64,000 nt of DNA from Trochalopteron elliotii (GCA_024734555.1 JANPWX010000064.1:1-64000), one strand, 5' to 3'. Numbered from the stretch's first letter, positions 1 through 13,612 are shown. The notes: generated by a model from the sequence alone, not told the origin. A program made the numbers and translations.

Positions 1-110
1 CCCCCGGGGGTGCGCCGCTCCCTGAGCAGGGCAGCCCCGGACAGAGGCACAGTTTCGGGTGGAGGAGGTTCGGGGCACCTCGGGGTGCCTGGAGTGCAGC
101 AGGCCGAACT
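1..110. promoter_or_regulatory. GC/CpG-rich block at the window edge (possible CpG-island margin)
   Basis: The first ~100 bases are strikingly GC-rich, with at least seven CpG dinucleotides, G/C runs and a short inverted repeat (GGCACC/GGTGCC around 76-91). The sequence then drops abruptly to the AT-rich composition of the rest of the window. This looks like the edge of a CpG-island promoter or first exon. In mammals PPP1R3A is head-to-head with FOXP2, so the left neighbour could be FOXP2 on the minus strand; that is inference from synteny. An open frame at 10-249 on the plus strand has no recognisable protein similarity and I do not call it a gene. Confidence 0.45.
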
Positions 111-984
111 CAGCTTCTTTGTCTACTCTTGGTTTGTTTGGGTTTTGTTTTTCAAACTCTGTATTCTCAGGACTTATCTTTTAGAGTCATTGGGTGCAAC
201 ATTTCTTTCAACATTGTGCCAGAGATCGGGAATTTCTGCTAAAGTGTAACAAATCTAGAGAATAAGTCTCAAGGTACATTTTTACTTGTGGAATTGGAAG
301 AGTCTTGATGTGAATCAGGTCTGTGCCACCGTATTGGATGTTTCATCTAGAAGCCTTGGACATAACATGGTGTAATTTGGGCAGTGTCTCTCCATTCTGT
401 TTATTGGAGTAAATAGTGTCTGAGTAAAGTCTGTCAGAGAAACTAGGGGTAAGCACAATGCTTGCTAGAAGGGTGATCTGTTATCTTATGATGCACCTGC
501 AAAAAAGAGTAGCAAAATTTTCTAATAGTGCAGCCATTTACCTTTTTGGCCCAGCTTTCCCCCTTCCTTTGTGGCAATTACCATCTGAGGAGCAGTATCA
601 ACCTCCTCTTAACAATTAGGGCATGCAGAAAATCCTGTGGACAGCTGTTAAAGGACCAGAGGGCCCAGAATATTCTTCATTGCAGTCTCTATTCTTGGAC
701 CTTTACAGCTGAAACTTAAAGTCTGAGTTCCTACTGCTGGAAGTGTATTTCAAGTGTTACTCCCTGTGTGCAAATCTGTATAATGTTAAGTGTAATTCAA
801 GGTTGTCTTTACTGGGGCTTTTTAGACATTTTTTCTTCTTTTTTTAATTGTAATTTTTCTACTTCTAAGGTATGCTTTGTGGCTATGCTCTAAATTTATG
901 TTCTGAATTTAAGAAAGCACAGTGCAATGCTAAAAGCAACAGTACAAAATACTGCTTGAGCATTAGGACAATGCTCTCAGGCAC

Positions 985-1080
985 TTGGTGTGATTCTTGG
1001 GGTGCCCTGCACGGAGGCAGAAGTTAGACTTGATCCTGATGTAACCCTTCCAATTCAGCATGGTCTATGAGTCTATGAAA
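985..1080 (+). mobile_element. Degenerate CR1 LINE 3'-end fragment
   Basis: The segment follows the last ~90 bases of an avian CR1 element: a 'tgccctgca..gaggca' stretch, an 'agacttgat' stretch, 'cccttccaa', then two tail-like units (CTATGAG, CTATGAA) corresponding to the usual ATTCTATG octamer repeat. It is diverged and 5'-truncated, so it is an old insertion. Boundaries are approximate. Confidence 0.55.
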
Positions 1081-2854
1081 GTAAAACTTGCTGTGAGTTC
1101 AGTGATAAATTTCTTCTGTGCCCAGGAAATTCTGGTCCCATTGAAGGCAATGGCAGAAATTCTGCTGTTTTCAAGGGTGCAAGAATTTCCTGCTATCCTT
1201 TGTTTATATAAAATTACTCACAGAGAGTGACAAACATTGCAGAGTTTTAGAGTTGTTCTTGGAAATAAATTGTTCTGAAACCCACAGGTGTTTTATGTGG
1301 TCCTGTGTATTATTTCAAGTAATGAATCAGCTTTGGAACTGCAGAAAAAGGCTTTACATGCTTGATCCTAAGGTTACAGTCAACATATAGTAGAATAAAG
1401 GGCATATGCTATCTAATCCATATATACATCTAGTTTATGAACAAAACCACTTTTTCATAGCAATGGAAAAATGCATAAGAAGTTTCATATTGTATAAAAA
1501 AATCAAGCTTTGCAAGCCAAGAGAGAAAAAAACAATACAATGTATTGCCTCCAAGTGGAAGACTGGGACCTGTCACGTTCTGGAATTTAGAGATGACCCA
1601 TCTTGCATATCTGAACATCTGCACACTACTTAGAGCTGGCTGAGTCACTTGCTACTTTCAGTTATAACTCCCTCACTGGCCCAGGTTGCCCAGAGAAGGT
1701 ATATTAGAAAAATCAATAGAGAAATCAATATGTTTTACAAGTTATCAGATGTGCTCCTGATGCTTAAGTTGCTAAATAGTATTTGATTCAAATAAAACTG
1801 ATCTCACATCCTTTCTGTTAAACTGAGAGTTCACATATATTTCTCTTCCCTCTCTTCGCTGTTCCCAGTTGAGAGGCATTTGCACTCTGGCACCAATTTA
1901 TGTGGAATTTCATTGTGGTTTTGAAATAAAATTTATTAACATTTTCTCTTCTGAAAAATTGTTTTAGCATCATCCCAACAATTATGGGAAATTAGATTGT
2001 ATAAAAATACTTTTTGCTTATTTCCCAAATAAAGTAATGATGCAGTATAATGAGGGGTTGTGCAAGGGATCTCTAGGAGTACTTGGAAAAAGCAAAGTCA
2101 ATGAAGTAGAAAAATAAGGGAACAAAGACTGGATTTCACAGCAAACTGTTTCCATTAGATTTCATCTCTAGATGTTACATTGATATTTTATGTGCATACA
2201 AATTATGTTCCATGGGAACACTTTGGGGTAGATTAACAGTGCATTACACATGGATTTAGGGATGTAAATGATGAAAATAGGAGGTAAGTATGAAGAAATT
2301 GTGTCTCTAAACTACCACATACTTTACTCATTGACAAGCAGGAACATCAGGAAAGAATTTTAGGATATATTACATTTTTCAGGAAGACACATAGCTCTTG
2401 CTAAAGGTGCTGGTATTGCTCTTATTTTTGGTAATGCCCTTATTCCTCAATTCTCTTACAACTGTATTAACCTTTAGTGTAAGACTGATGAGCAATTTAA
2501 TTTTTTTTTTTCAAATTAATTCTTATGGCAAATATATGAAAGAAAGCTAAATCCAGGGACTGCATGATTTGAGGGTGGTGCAAAGTGCCTCTCATGTAGG
2601 TTAGAATCACACCCTGGCACCCTATCAGTGAACTTCCAGTGAAATGGAAATTGCAGTTATTTCCAAAGCTTCATAACCATGCCACCAAAGAAACCCACCA
2701 CTACAATCTGCAATGAAGCCAACCCCTCTTGACAGTTCTAAGCAAGTGACCAATGTTCAAAGGAATGGAAGCACCGATGCTATGAAAATTTGGGGAAAGG
2801 TTGAGGTTATTATACTGCATGTACAGTTCCCCCATGCAGTATGAATTGCATCTG

Positions 2855-3180
2855 TTTACACAGACCTGCAAGAGAGCTGGAGAAGGACTATTTACAAGGG
2901 TATATAGTGACAGGACAAGGAGTAATAGCTTTAAACTTAAAGAGGGTAGGTTTAGATTTGATATTAGGAAGAAATTCTTTACTCTGAGGGGGGTGAGACA
3001 TTGGAACAGGTTGCCCAGAGAAATTGAGAATTCCTCATCCCTAGAAGCATTCAAGACCAGGTTGGATAAGGGTTTGAGCAACCTGGTCTAGTGTAAGATA
3101 TACCCTCCTCTGACAGGAATGTTGGAACTAAATGATCTTCAAGATTCCTTCGAAATCATATAGTTCTATGATTCTGTATG
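2855..3180 (+). mobile_element. CR1 LINE 3'-end fragment
   Basis: This is a clear CR1 3' end. In order it shows the 'gagctggagaaggac' segment, a stretch encoding residues like FDIRKKFF, the 'cattggaacaggttgccca' motif, 'ttcaagaccaggttgga', 'gcaacctggtcta', and a tail 'agttctatgattctg' matching the CR1 octamer repeat. It retains the last ~320 bases of the element, in sense orientation. The 96-codon open frame at 2801-3091 reads across this remnant and is the end of the old ORF2, not a host gene. Confidence 0.85.
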
Positions 3181-6100
3181 GTACTCACAGAGTAAGCTCT
3201 GAGTTAGACTGTTGTTGACATAGACTGCCAGCATCACCCAGTATCTTGTTTCAGACACAGTCAATGCACAAAAGGGTTTCATCTTCCATCTCAGTCTCTT
3301 GTGTCAGTCTTGTGTCACTTGTCTCTATGAAAAAGTCTGATACAAGGCACAACTTGGGATAGCAGGATGCTACTAATTCACTAGACCCAACCAGAACCTC
3401 AGAAAGACTGACCTAGCATCCCCCCTTCAGACCCATTACCAACCTTCTGCCTCTGCAAATATCTCATTTTGAGCCGAGTATCGCTGCTGAGGGGACTGAA
3501 AACAGGATTGTACATGCTTTAATTAAAGGTCACAGGTCTGACAGGCTGTGACATTATCTAATATATAGCTTTCCCTTTAGAGTTGCAGATCACCATTTTG
3601 TGAGGCTGTACATTTTCTGAGTTCTGAGTACTGCTCCCCGTTAACTGACTCACACCATTGACGTGACAGATCTAAAGTAGTGATGAAACTTTGTGACAAT
3701 GCAGTAGCTCATCTCCTGCTTGTGCCAGGTCACTGCCACTCTTCTTTATTTACATTTCCTCCTGACTGAACCAGGTTTCTGTGAGGCATCTGGAGTCTAT
3801 GATAAGCCAGAGTGAGCAATCTCTGTGATTTAGGAATGAACAGACTTTATGCCAGAGTCTACCCCTCTTCACCCCATTGTCTGTCTTCTCCCCATTGTAT
3901 AAGTGGCCCTGTCCCTTCCCCACACTCAGTGTGGTGGCTTAATTTGTATAAAACCTTGTTTTTCAGAAGTCCCGTTGGTTCTCACAACTCCCCTTACACT
4001 GGTGTGAAAACTGCAAAATATTAAAAAACAACAGAGAGTAGAAGCTTGTGGAGCCTTTCAAATCCAAGTCCAAAGTAAAGAAAATTCTCAAAGATAGCAA
4101 TTCAAAGGACAAAGAAGAAAGGGGAAGATTTCTTCTCCTTCTCAGGGCCTCTTTCTGAGCAGGTAGCTGCCAGAGACAGGATGCAGGACTGGAGTCCTGC
4201 CATGGCACAAGAAAATGCCACAAAAGGCCAGAAAGAGTCTAAGTCAGATGATGAGATAAAACGGGAAAACTTTAGTGAGGAACATGTGCCCACATGCTGC
4301 TGTTGTGTTCTCCATCTTTTCACTTCAGCATCCCTGGAAAGTCACATTAGCCTTGACCCTCACTGGCTCCCATTCTACAAATCTGAGATAATTTCTTTTG
4401 TTATGAGCCTTCAGTACACATGCTGTTCTTACTTGTCTTTCCATCATAATGTGTCCTTTTGACTCCTCCAATCAATCAGTGTCATTTGATGCTATTAAAA
4501 GTTTCTGACCTGATCTGAAATACCTTTAAGAGGCTGGGATAATAAATTACTGTTAGATGATCTGCACTGAACCAGGGCTAACACATTTTGAATTCTTCCT
4601 TTATTCAAAAATATGGTATTGGCACTTACAGGAACATGGAGATGGTTTGTTTCAGTTGTCAAATGGAATATTTGTCAAAAAGCCAGGTATATTGAATGTG
4701 TTGGATAAATTTCTACCACTTAGTTAAGAAAACAGGCAGCTTGACATAGCAAGTACACAAAACCCTGCATTTAGTCTGTCTCTCTTGCAAGTCACAGAAC
4801 ATAAAAATTCATAAAAGTATATTTGAGGCTGTTGTCTTCACTCATATAGGCCCAGAGGGCCATTACGGAGAAGTTTACAGTTCTGCAGACAGATGGGTAG
4901 TTTTGTTTTCAGAGTAGTTGCTGTAATAGTTTTCTGGAAGAAAGTTGCTTTTAAAAAAACCTGCTTTCCAATAGAATTAAAATTTTGTTTCTTCTTTCAA
5001 TATTTGTCTCTTGTAGGATACTATTTAAATCACAGCATAAATTCACAGTAACATCCACTGACCTTGTTAGGCCATATTTCTTCCTTGGTCTTTCAAGTGA
5101 CAGTATTCTGTTGAAGTGCAGTTAGAAAAATAGCTGTTCCAGTTCTTGCTCTTCACACGCATACAACAAACTGCTATTCCAGGAAAAAAATTCACTGGCA
5201 TGCTGGATGCTGGAAACTTGTCTTTGCTTTTGTTTGCTAATAGATTATTTTATTAATTCCAAAAGTTTAGCGAACACCTTGGGTTTTTTTTTTTTGCCAG
5301 CAGAGTTTAATTCATCTATTCTTGTTATATATGAATAGATGTCTTCTGATCACTGAAACATAGGACTATGCTTTTACATTCATTCCCCATACTAACTATT
5401 TGAAATGTTTGATACCCTAAATGTACAAGCTGTCATTGGTCTCTGTGGAATTTGCCAGATTGCACCCTGATGGTGTCTGTAAAACAATGTATTTATTGAC
5501 TATTACACATTGCACCTGTTTTTTGCTGCCTTTCACAATCATTTACATTGGCAGGAAACATATAGCTGACTTCCATAACTTAAGAATCACACTATTAAGG
5601 AAAAAAAATAAACCAAAATATGAATTTGACAAATGAAATTCCAGTTTGTATTTCCAGACCTATGACCAAAGTGGTTTTTTGTTGCCTTTCTTTTTTAAAT
5701 TTTCTGTTGTTTAGATTATTTCTTAAGTTACAGTGCTACTAACACTCAAACATTCAGTGGTCAGGTGCCTGGAGGACCAAAAGGTTGTCCTGAATGCTGT
5801 CTTTTTTGATTATATTGTGAAACAAAGAGGAAAGAAAATTGGAGAAAGGAGGAGTGAGAGTCTTTGTGAGTGTGTTTATGAAACCCGCTTGAGGGGCAGA
5901 GGAAGATCTCTTATTTGGCCCCTGACATACCATATACTTGGAGTGAATAGAGAAGGATGTGCTGCAGCAGGGACTCCATTTTCAGACATCCTTCCTTGCA
6001 GGAAGCTGCTGTGTGCTACTAGGCCGTAGGAATATACAACATCCAGTTCAGCTTTTAATGACTGTGAGTTCCAAAGCTTTGCAGAGGGAACAGCTTCTGC

Positions 6101-9100
6101 AGGAAGATCAGCATGCCTGGGAAACATCCCAAGACCTGTTGGATGGTGCATCTTCCTTAAACTGACGTCTAAATAATTTGGGTGTAATAAGAATACAGTT
6201 AAATGCTTTGAAATTGGTGGAAAACAATTTTTCATTTTTAGTTTAAATATATACACCCCAACAAATAGTGCTGTTTTTCATCTTGCCTTAAAGTACAACA
6301 GGTTTACCAAAGTCTTAATATCTCTATGCTTGTGATGCACAGTAGTCATCAAGCTGGCTGCTGAATTATTTCCTTATAAGATCATTTAACTATAAAACTT
6401 CATATTATACAGGTCACGTGCTCTGGTGATATTCAGAAGGGAATTGTCACTTTCAGACAACTAATATCAGTCATTCTTTCTGTCTATATTTGGATTGCAG
6501 GCTCAGGAAAGTGTGATGGCAGTTATTAACTGCTCTCAAGAAATCCACTTGCAAGATGGATTTATTTCTTGATTAATGATGGAGATTATTCAAGTATTAA
6601 TTCCCGTTTTTTGTATCGCAAACTTGATATCATCCTTGTTCTCTCCACCCTTAAAATTACTATGATTACTCTAATTGTTAGAAAGCTATTATTTGATTCA
6701 GATTTGCGAAGTAATTATCAGCTAGTAGCACATCTGCCATTTCTCACTAAATTTTGGTATGTATTGTTGTATCTCAATTAACAAAAGATCTACTAACTGA
6801 AGCATTGCTGTATGAATTCTAGTAAGGCTTTCAAGCATGACATAAATTTTGTCCTGATTGATTCTGACTCTTACTGTGTGCTCTTTAATTTGTTGCTTTG
6901 CATTTCAGAATTGTCTGTGAACCTGGTGCTTGATGTTTTAAACAATGATTTCTTCGTCTGCAGCAATCAGATGTACATCTAGAGGTTTTAACTGGTGGAG
7001 TATCCTTTATGACATTATTTCTACTTCTGCTTCATGAGTTGTATTCTCATTACCTTTTTTCTTTGATTGTGTCACAGGCTACATGGATTAAACAGAATTA
7101 CTGTTTTTAATCTTATCTTTGAGTTAGTACTACTAAGGTGATGGGATAATTATCTGTACATATCTAGCTTTTCTGTCATGAATATGGGGAGCAGTGAAGG
7201 CAGCCAACATAGCAGCTGGAGCACCACTGATGTGCTTTTTTAACGCACTGTACTTCCTATATGGATTTTTCAAGTTGTTGCAAAGTTATCCCACTTAAAG
7301 ATGAGATTTTCGGCACTCATAAATATGCACAAGTACTTATGTGCACACCCAAACACACACACATATTTCAAATATCTGGAAAATGTTTCTGTATTAGATA
7401 AACAAACTCAAAATCTTACTATTGGGCTGCTTAAAATGTGTCATGTACTGAAAATATACTTAGTTCAGTTCATGTGGAACATTGCTTGGTTAACACTGTA
7501 AACTCTTCTGGATTACCATATTCAGTTGACATATGTTTTCTGTAAAAAAACTCTCATGACCTTTTTTAGAAACTATTATTGAGTCAAGTTTACTATAGGC
7601 TGAGCTAAGAAATCTGTCAGGCACACAGGAAAATTAGTGCAGTATGGTCCTATGACAGAAATAAAGTCTGCAAGCCACAGTTTTTCTTACTTTGTGGCCT
7701 GTTGCTTCCAATGGAATGAGTTCTTTTTTTCATGGCTGTTGATAGAATCAGAATCAGTAGCTGTAGCTTCTTTCCATATTGTTATTTCAGGAGTTTAAGT
7801 CTTATTCCAGTATGTTGACATAAGCATCATTTTGTCTGTGATGAACTGGGAATACTGAGATCCAGGGTTCTTCTCTGACAGTGTTAGCTGAGCCATACAT
7901 AAGAAGATAACACCACAGTAGAGCCACAGGGAAACTTGAAGTGGGAAATTCAGATTGGAACTGAAAGACAACAAAGGAACACAGAAACAGAAAGACAGAG
8001 AACACGCTGAAAAAGCACGAGGAGAATGAAAGGCTGACATAATTAATGGTGATGACCAGATCCTCAGTTGTACTGGGAACAGATTAAGACACAGAGGAGT
8101 CATTTGGGGACATCATATCTAATGTGCTATTCAACATAGCATAAATACAGAGTTTTAAAAATAAAAGAGGTCTCAGAAGACTCTGACCTCAAAATTTTTT
8201 CAGTCACTATTTATGCCAACATATCACAGGGACAAGGTGGTCTATTGCTTCTATGGCAGCTTTCAACCATTTCAGTAGCCTCTCCCAGGACATTTCTCAC
8301 ATGCTGGGATGCACCTAGTCAGAAGATTTGGCAAAAAGATTCAAAATCTGGTCCGTGATACAAAAATTGACTTATGTGTGTGTGATCCATTTGACATGAC
8401 ACTACCTCTTATGCAGAAAGAATTTAATTTGTGATTATTGCTATTTGTGTGATCAGGAACATTTTTTGCTTTTTTTCCCATATTTTTAACATGCACACAC
8501 CAGATTATACCAACCTAGGAAGATCCTAATTAAAATTATGCTTCAAAGAAATTAAAAGAATTAGATCCAGAAGGGCACACTTCAATCAATCAAACAATCA
8601 ATCAACCATGTCTGTGTCTTTTATTGATCCCAAATCGTGATTGGGACATTTTCTTTTTCATAATCTCATTTCTGATTACACCGTCTCTCTAAGAAGCTTT
8701 GAGAGTTTCCCATTTTTTTCTTTTTTTCCCTCACAGTGTTACTACAGGCCAAACCTGACAAATTCTTTATGCATCCATGAGCCTCATGATGAGCCTCAGC
8801 ACACTGGATGAGGCATTTTTGTTCTGCTGCCTCCAAAGGTCATCTTCTATAACCTGTTCAGGAAGTATAAGAGATGGATAACTGTTGGATGAGCATAAGT
8901 CAGTGTGCATGAGTGAGTGGTTAGAGGGCTTGTAGGCTTCCCTTTCTACAAAGCTTTCATTTCTGCCCCTGGACAGTGGCTATTTTCAATATGAAAGAGG
9001 ACAAGCCTCAGAGTCAGAAGTCTTGCTGGGCAGCAAATGTTTCAGAAATTAAACTTTATACTAACTTTCTGTGCTTAGCAGGCAGAGCTAGCTTAAAACT

Positions 9101-12100
9101 TTGGGTTTAGAATAAGTATTTGTATAATCTGGTGAAGGTCAACTGCAAAGTTAGTGTTTTTATCTGGCTTAAAATTGTTACCTGTATTTTTACCTGAATA
9201 AAATGTTCAGGCCCAGTTCTCTTACTGCTCCTCATTAAGGCATAATTTATTTAAAGTATTAGCAGATGTTCAAAATTTTTTTTAGTGCAAAAAGAAGATG
9301 AAAGCAATGGACAGTTTTTATTTGTGAGAGCATATGTGATCTCCATCCCAGATATTTATGTCATACACTGGCATCGCATCTGTGGACTCCTAAAGTAGAT
9401 CTGCTGTAAAAAGATGGCCTCTGTCTTATGTATGGCTGTAACAGAGGATTATAGTCAAAATGCTAAAATTCTGAGTTCCTGACTTGTTACCAACCCCAGT
9501 AATGCATTTCAGCTGGAAAATGCTGAAGTTGTCAACATGCCGTTTTTAGATATTTTCTGTAATAAAGCATCTGTAACTGTTGGTTTTGCTTCTTAGGGAG
9601 TCTCTTACACCTTAAGTACTGCCTCATAAATTCCTGTACAAGCATGTAATTAATGTGTTTAATTTTCAAGAACATTTCTGTCTTCTCATGAAATGGTAAT
9701 TTCCTGTATCACAAATCTAATGTCCTCTCTAATGAAAGGATTATATTTCAAGACCAGAAAATTATTTATTTTTCTATGCTAAGTGTATTTGGGAGTTTAG
9801 AATTCAGGTAAAATACAGAACTTAATTTTTTTTTCTTATTTCTTTGAAATTTTTACTTCAAGTTGTTTTTAAATTAGTACTTTGACATTTTCATCACAAA
9901 ATGACATACTAACTCTACTCCCTCAGCTGAAAGGAAAAAAAAAACATTATTAGGATTGCAATGTCAAGCTTTCAGACACTAGGGCAAAGGGAAAATGGTA
10001 TCTTGTCTAAATAGTGTATTCATAACTTGGCCCTTACCTCAGCTGAAGGCATTAAAATATTGCCTGTGGTTGTATGAAAAAAATCTGATGTTTTGCCACA
10101 TTTCATATCCAAGGTGGATCTTTTTTCTACATTAATTAAAATCATGCAATGAGGAAATGATGGGTATTGTTTGTTAAATAACTTCAAATTCTATTGGTGT
10201 TTACGGGAAGAAATAGTTTTTTCTGCATTGGGGCAGTTGCAGCTTGCCTTGGAGATATGGATTTGCCTCTTTCATCGACTGCAGGACAAGTTATCAAAAT
10301 CGAACTTATCAAGATGGTCACTTGTTTCCATTTTGCTCTGTGTCTTAGGAAAATTCTGAACACTCAGAGCTGAAAGCCAGGGCAATGGAAGCTCAGCTGC
10401 TGGGCTTTGAGAACAAAAAGTGCCACACAGTGATGTCACAAACCTGATGTCCAAAGTGAATGTGTACAGTTGACCTCAGACTTTTAGATCTGTGCTTCAA
10501 GATGTTCTCTCAGGTAATTTTGAAAGTAAATTATATTATGGCTTCAAAGAATAATAATATAATAGTGATTGGGTAATTTTGTCTTCAGAGCAGTGTTTGA
10601 ACTATGCACACTTAGAAAGGAATGGCTACCCACTGGATGATGAGGAAAAAATAAATAGTTGTTTATTACTTGAAAAAGATCCTCCTCCAATGTGACATGC
10701 AGTTGAAAAGTTAAAAAGTTAAAACACATTGAATAAAACAAAAAATGTAAGAAAGTGTATGGACAGCCATATAATCATAGTGGAAATATCTAAGATGGGA
10801 GTTCTCATTCTATGGTATGTGTATCACTAGTGGTATGAAAACTATTTCAAAGTGGTCTTCAAATAAAATCTGAGCATCTGAGCAGAAGAATGCCTTCTTC
10901 ATATGAGTTACTATTATTGCATTCCCACAGGAAACTGGAACAAAGATCTGGAACCATGCATAGGGACTGGTACATGCCACATTTCCACCATCATCACTAA
11001 TCTGGTAAAATACACTTCTTTTCCTGAGCAAACTCAAATGGTTACTTCAGGCATAAAGTATAACCTGATAAGTGATAAGTCACTATAGCTCAAGCAGAGT
11101 TTCATGTTATACACTTTAATACCCTTCTCCAACTCTTACTCAGCAGGGAAGATGAAGTTGAATGACACTGTCATTCTGGGAATATCCTCAGGTGTACTTC
11201 ACAAGTTTTTCCCAAGTAAACCCAGTGAGAACAAACAGGAGTAACTTGTTCTTTTGTGTATTTTTAAAGTAATTTGCTGACAGCTGAAGAACTATGAATA
11301 TTAGATTTCATCCAATACATAAACTATAGCAGGCAGAGACTTTTCCCATCTACTACTCATCAAACCTGCCCTGACTCTTATCCCTAGCTTTCATTCTCAT
11401 CTGGTTATAATTGCCTGGCATTCTCAATTTGCATTCCTTAGGCATCTCACAGCTCCTTGACCAACATGTCTGAGCTCCTTGTCCCAACTCCAGTTATCTC
11501 TGTTTCCTCTAGGCAGTCTCCCCATCCCACCTTCATCCCACCTTCCCCACCTTTGTCCAGTTCTCAGGTTTTGTCCACACACAAGGGCATTTCATGACTG
11601 AGGCACTGCAGTGCCTTCATCTGCATTTTCTGTGAGCAAGTGTTTCTAAGTAAGTTCTTCTAGTTTTATAATTTAGCATAGCTGGGATTTTTTCGCAATA
11701 ATGCTTCTTACACTCCTCAGTATGAAACTTCAAAAGTTTCTGCTACCATGAAGTTGCTGGATAGATACATACATTTTAAAAATGAATTTAAATGAGCACT
11801 TTATAACACCATATACTCTGTAGATATGTACATAAGTATGAATATGTAAACTAAAAATATAGATATAAGCCTAAGCAATAGGTGAAAATATCCCCAAAAT
11901 GAAAATTTCTTAAGTGGATTACCCCCAGGTAATGGGTAAACTTGTAACTAGCCATGTAGCCTTTAAGTAATCATTTAAGTAGCTTAATTAATATGTGTGC
12001 ATGCATTTAAAAGCAAATTTGAACTTAAAACACATTTTAGATAATATTGCAATCCTGTTTCACTTGAAATATTTATTAATCTGAACAATTATTCAAACAA

Positions 12101-12757
12101 GAACAAGTATACAACTTAATGATTAAAGATATATAAACATACAGAGATTTTTTTATCAATACAATGCATCAGAATTAATAGTGTCAAGTGAGTACTAAAC
12201 AAGGTATAATATTAAATTAGTAGAAGAATAATTCAGTATTGCTAGCAGTATGGGAGGTGACAAGTATTTCAAAGACATTCTAAAATGACAAAGAAAAATG
12301 TATTAATCCTTCCTATTCAATATCATGTAAAATGAAATATATGGTTGTACATATTTGAATATATAGTTATAAATACACATACATGTGTATTAATTTGAAT
12401 CCTATAGAGCAGTAGTATACAGTAATATGATTAATACAGAACAATTTAAAAATCATTTCATTGGGCAGTCAGTGTGAATGGATTTGCTTTTATACTGAAG
12501 TAATCTATGCATGGCCATTGACCAGCCAAATTATTAAAAAGTCATTGTTATGATTTCAAAACTAATACACTAATAATAATAATGGATTACACTATTACAC
12601 TAGTAATAATAGTGGACAATCACTGGCTAATATAAGTAAGCAAGCTCTTCTGCTGTCTTTAAACATATACAAAAGTTCCAAATTGTGCAACATACATATT
12701 TTATCTTGACAGAGTCCCAAGCTGCCTGTGAAGTTATTCAAGCACTTCAAATACTTG

Positions 12758-13612
12758 CTAGTACTTACAGATGTGTCTGAATGCTTCACTTTGGTGCTGT
12801 TTTTGAGAAAAGAATAAAAGGGAGTTAGGGAAACCTGGCTGAATATTTAGGAAAATATTCTGCTGCATAAGTGAAGTGGCAGGAGATCCATAAAACCAGT
12901 CCCCAGAAGTGCTGTAGGGTTTATCAGTCTGTAATTGAGGTGAAAACTTCCCCATGATTAAATCACTGCTTACATTCCACTTTTGGTATTCGTGCACAGA
13001 CTGCAGTCTGTCAGCATACAGAAGTTTCCACAGTGGATCCAGAAAATAATGTGTTTGGTAAAGCCAATTTGATGCTGGGCAGGAAGGGTAGTGGCCCCAT
13101 GGTGTGAAATAATTCACAGCAAGGCAGTGCTTTACCTCCTTTTGGTGCCCTCGCTTTCGTGACCTTCGATGTTGCCTGAAGTCCCCGTGAACAAAGTCTT
13201 TTAAGTTTGATGGGTGAATACTCCAGTAGTTTCCTTTGCCATCCTCACATCTTCCCACCTTGATGAAACAATCATTTAGTGAAAGGTTGTGCCTTACACT
13301 ATTCCTCCAACCTCGACCTTTGTTCCTGTAAAAAGGAAAATTATCTTCAATATATTTGTAGATAGCAGCTAAATTCAGTTTATTTGTGGGGGAAGAAAGT
13401 ATCGCCTTTGCAATCAAGGCTATGTATGACAGAGGTGGTTTATCCAGAAATCTTCCTTCATCCCCAGCCACAGGGAGACCTTTCTTAGCATGTATGTGAG
13501 AGCTGGGAATTCGGGGTGGAAGCCTTTGAGCCAGTTTTCCTTCTTCTTCTTCTTGTCCTACTGTACAGGTGTCTAGACTTCCTTCATTGTTTTCAGAAGA
13601 GTCTTCACTCAT
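12758..13612 (-). CDS. FOXQ2: Forkhead-box transcription factor, FOXQ2-type
   Basis: This 284-residue open frame contains a complete forkhead (winged-helix) domain at about residues 57-148 (13169-13444). The domain starts [18 protein letters not shown]. The recognition helix is at residues 101-116, with [16 protein letters not shown] intact. The features [17 protein letters not shown] followed by DF..GDFR and a basic RRSRKRG tail separate FOXQ2 from FOXD, FOXE and FOXL families, whose wing regions differ. The N-terminus is acidic (EEEEG near residue 21) and the C-terminal 130 residues are aromatic-rich without a known domain. The protein should bind DNA in the nucleus. In zebrafish, Foxq2 specifies blue cones by activating sws2 opsin and repressing sws1; retinal expression here is inference. 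An in-frame TAA at 13658-13660 supports the ATG at 13612. A TTTCAG/G acceptor-like site lies at 13622-13627 just upstream, and a GTAAGT donor-like site at 12763-12768 lies just before the stop, so the true C-terminus may differ. No frame disruption is seen. Confidence 0.88.
   Translation of the reverse strand: MSEDSSENNEGSLDTCTVGQEEEEGKLAQRLPPRIPSSHIHAKKGLPVAGDEGRFLDKPPLSYIALIAKAILSSPTNKLNLAAIYKYIEDNFPFYRNKGRGWRNSVRHNLSLNDCFIKVGRCEDGKGNYWSIHPSNLKDFVHGDFRQHRRSRKRGHQKEVKHCLAVNYFTPWGHYPSCPASNWLYQTHYFLDPLWKLLYADRLQSVHEYQKWNVSSDLIMGKFSPQLQTDKPYSTSGDWFYGSPATSLMQQNIFLNIQPGFPNSLLFFSQKQHQSEAFRHICKY
12763..12768 (-). other. Candidate splice donor overlapping the end of the forkhead frame
   Basis: On the minus strand the sequence reads ATCT/GTAAGTACTAG. 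The near-consensus donor GTAAGT falls three codons before the TAG stop. If used, the exon would end at 12769 and the last residues (CKY) would be replaced by a downstream exon at lower coordinates. I could not identify that exon. Confidence 0.4.

Larger units (their letters stand above)
111..12600. other. Intergenic, AT-rich, no gene recognised
   Basis: I see no coding exon or RNA gene here. Open frames are short (60-126 codons), are not bounded by convincing splice sites and resemble nothing I know. Contents are two CR1 3'-end fragments (listed separately), homopolymer runs, and an especially AT-rich stretch from about 11750 to 12620. Regulatory elements of the flanking genes may be present but cannot be recognised without cross-species alignment. 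Confidence 0.6.

Noticed and set aside
10..249. 79-codon plus-strand frame in the CpG-rich edge
   Set aside because: Begins in GC-rich sequence but resembles no protein. It could be part of a non-coding first exon at most.
5733..6256. Overlapping 98- and 126-codon frames on both strands
   Set aside because: No domain, no recognisable homology and no splice context; consistent with chance.
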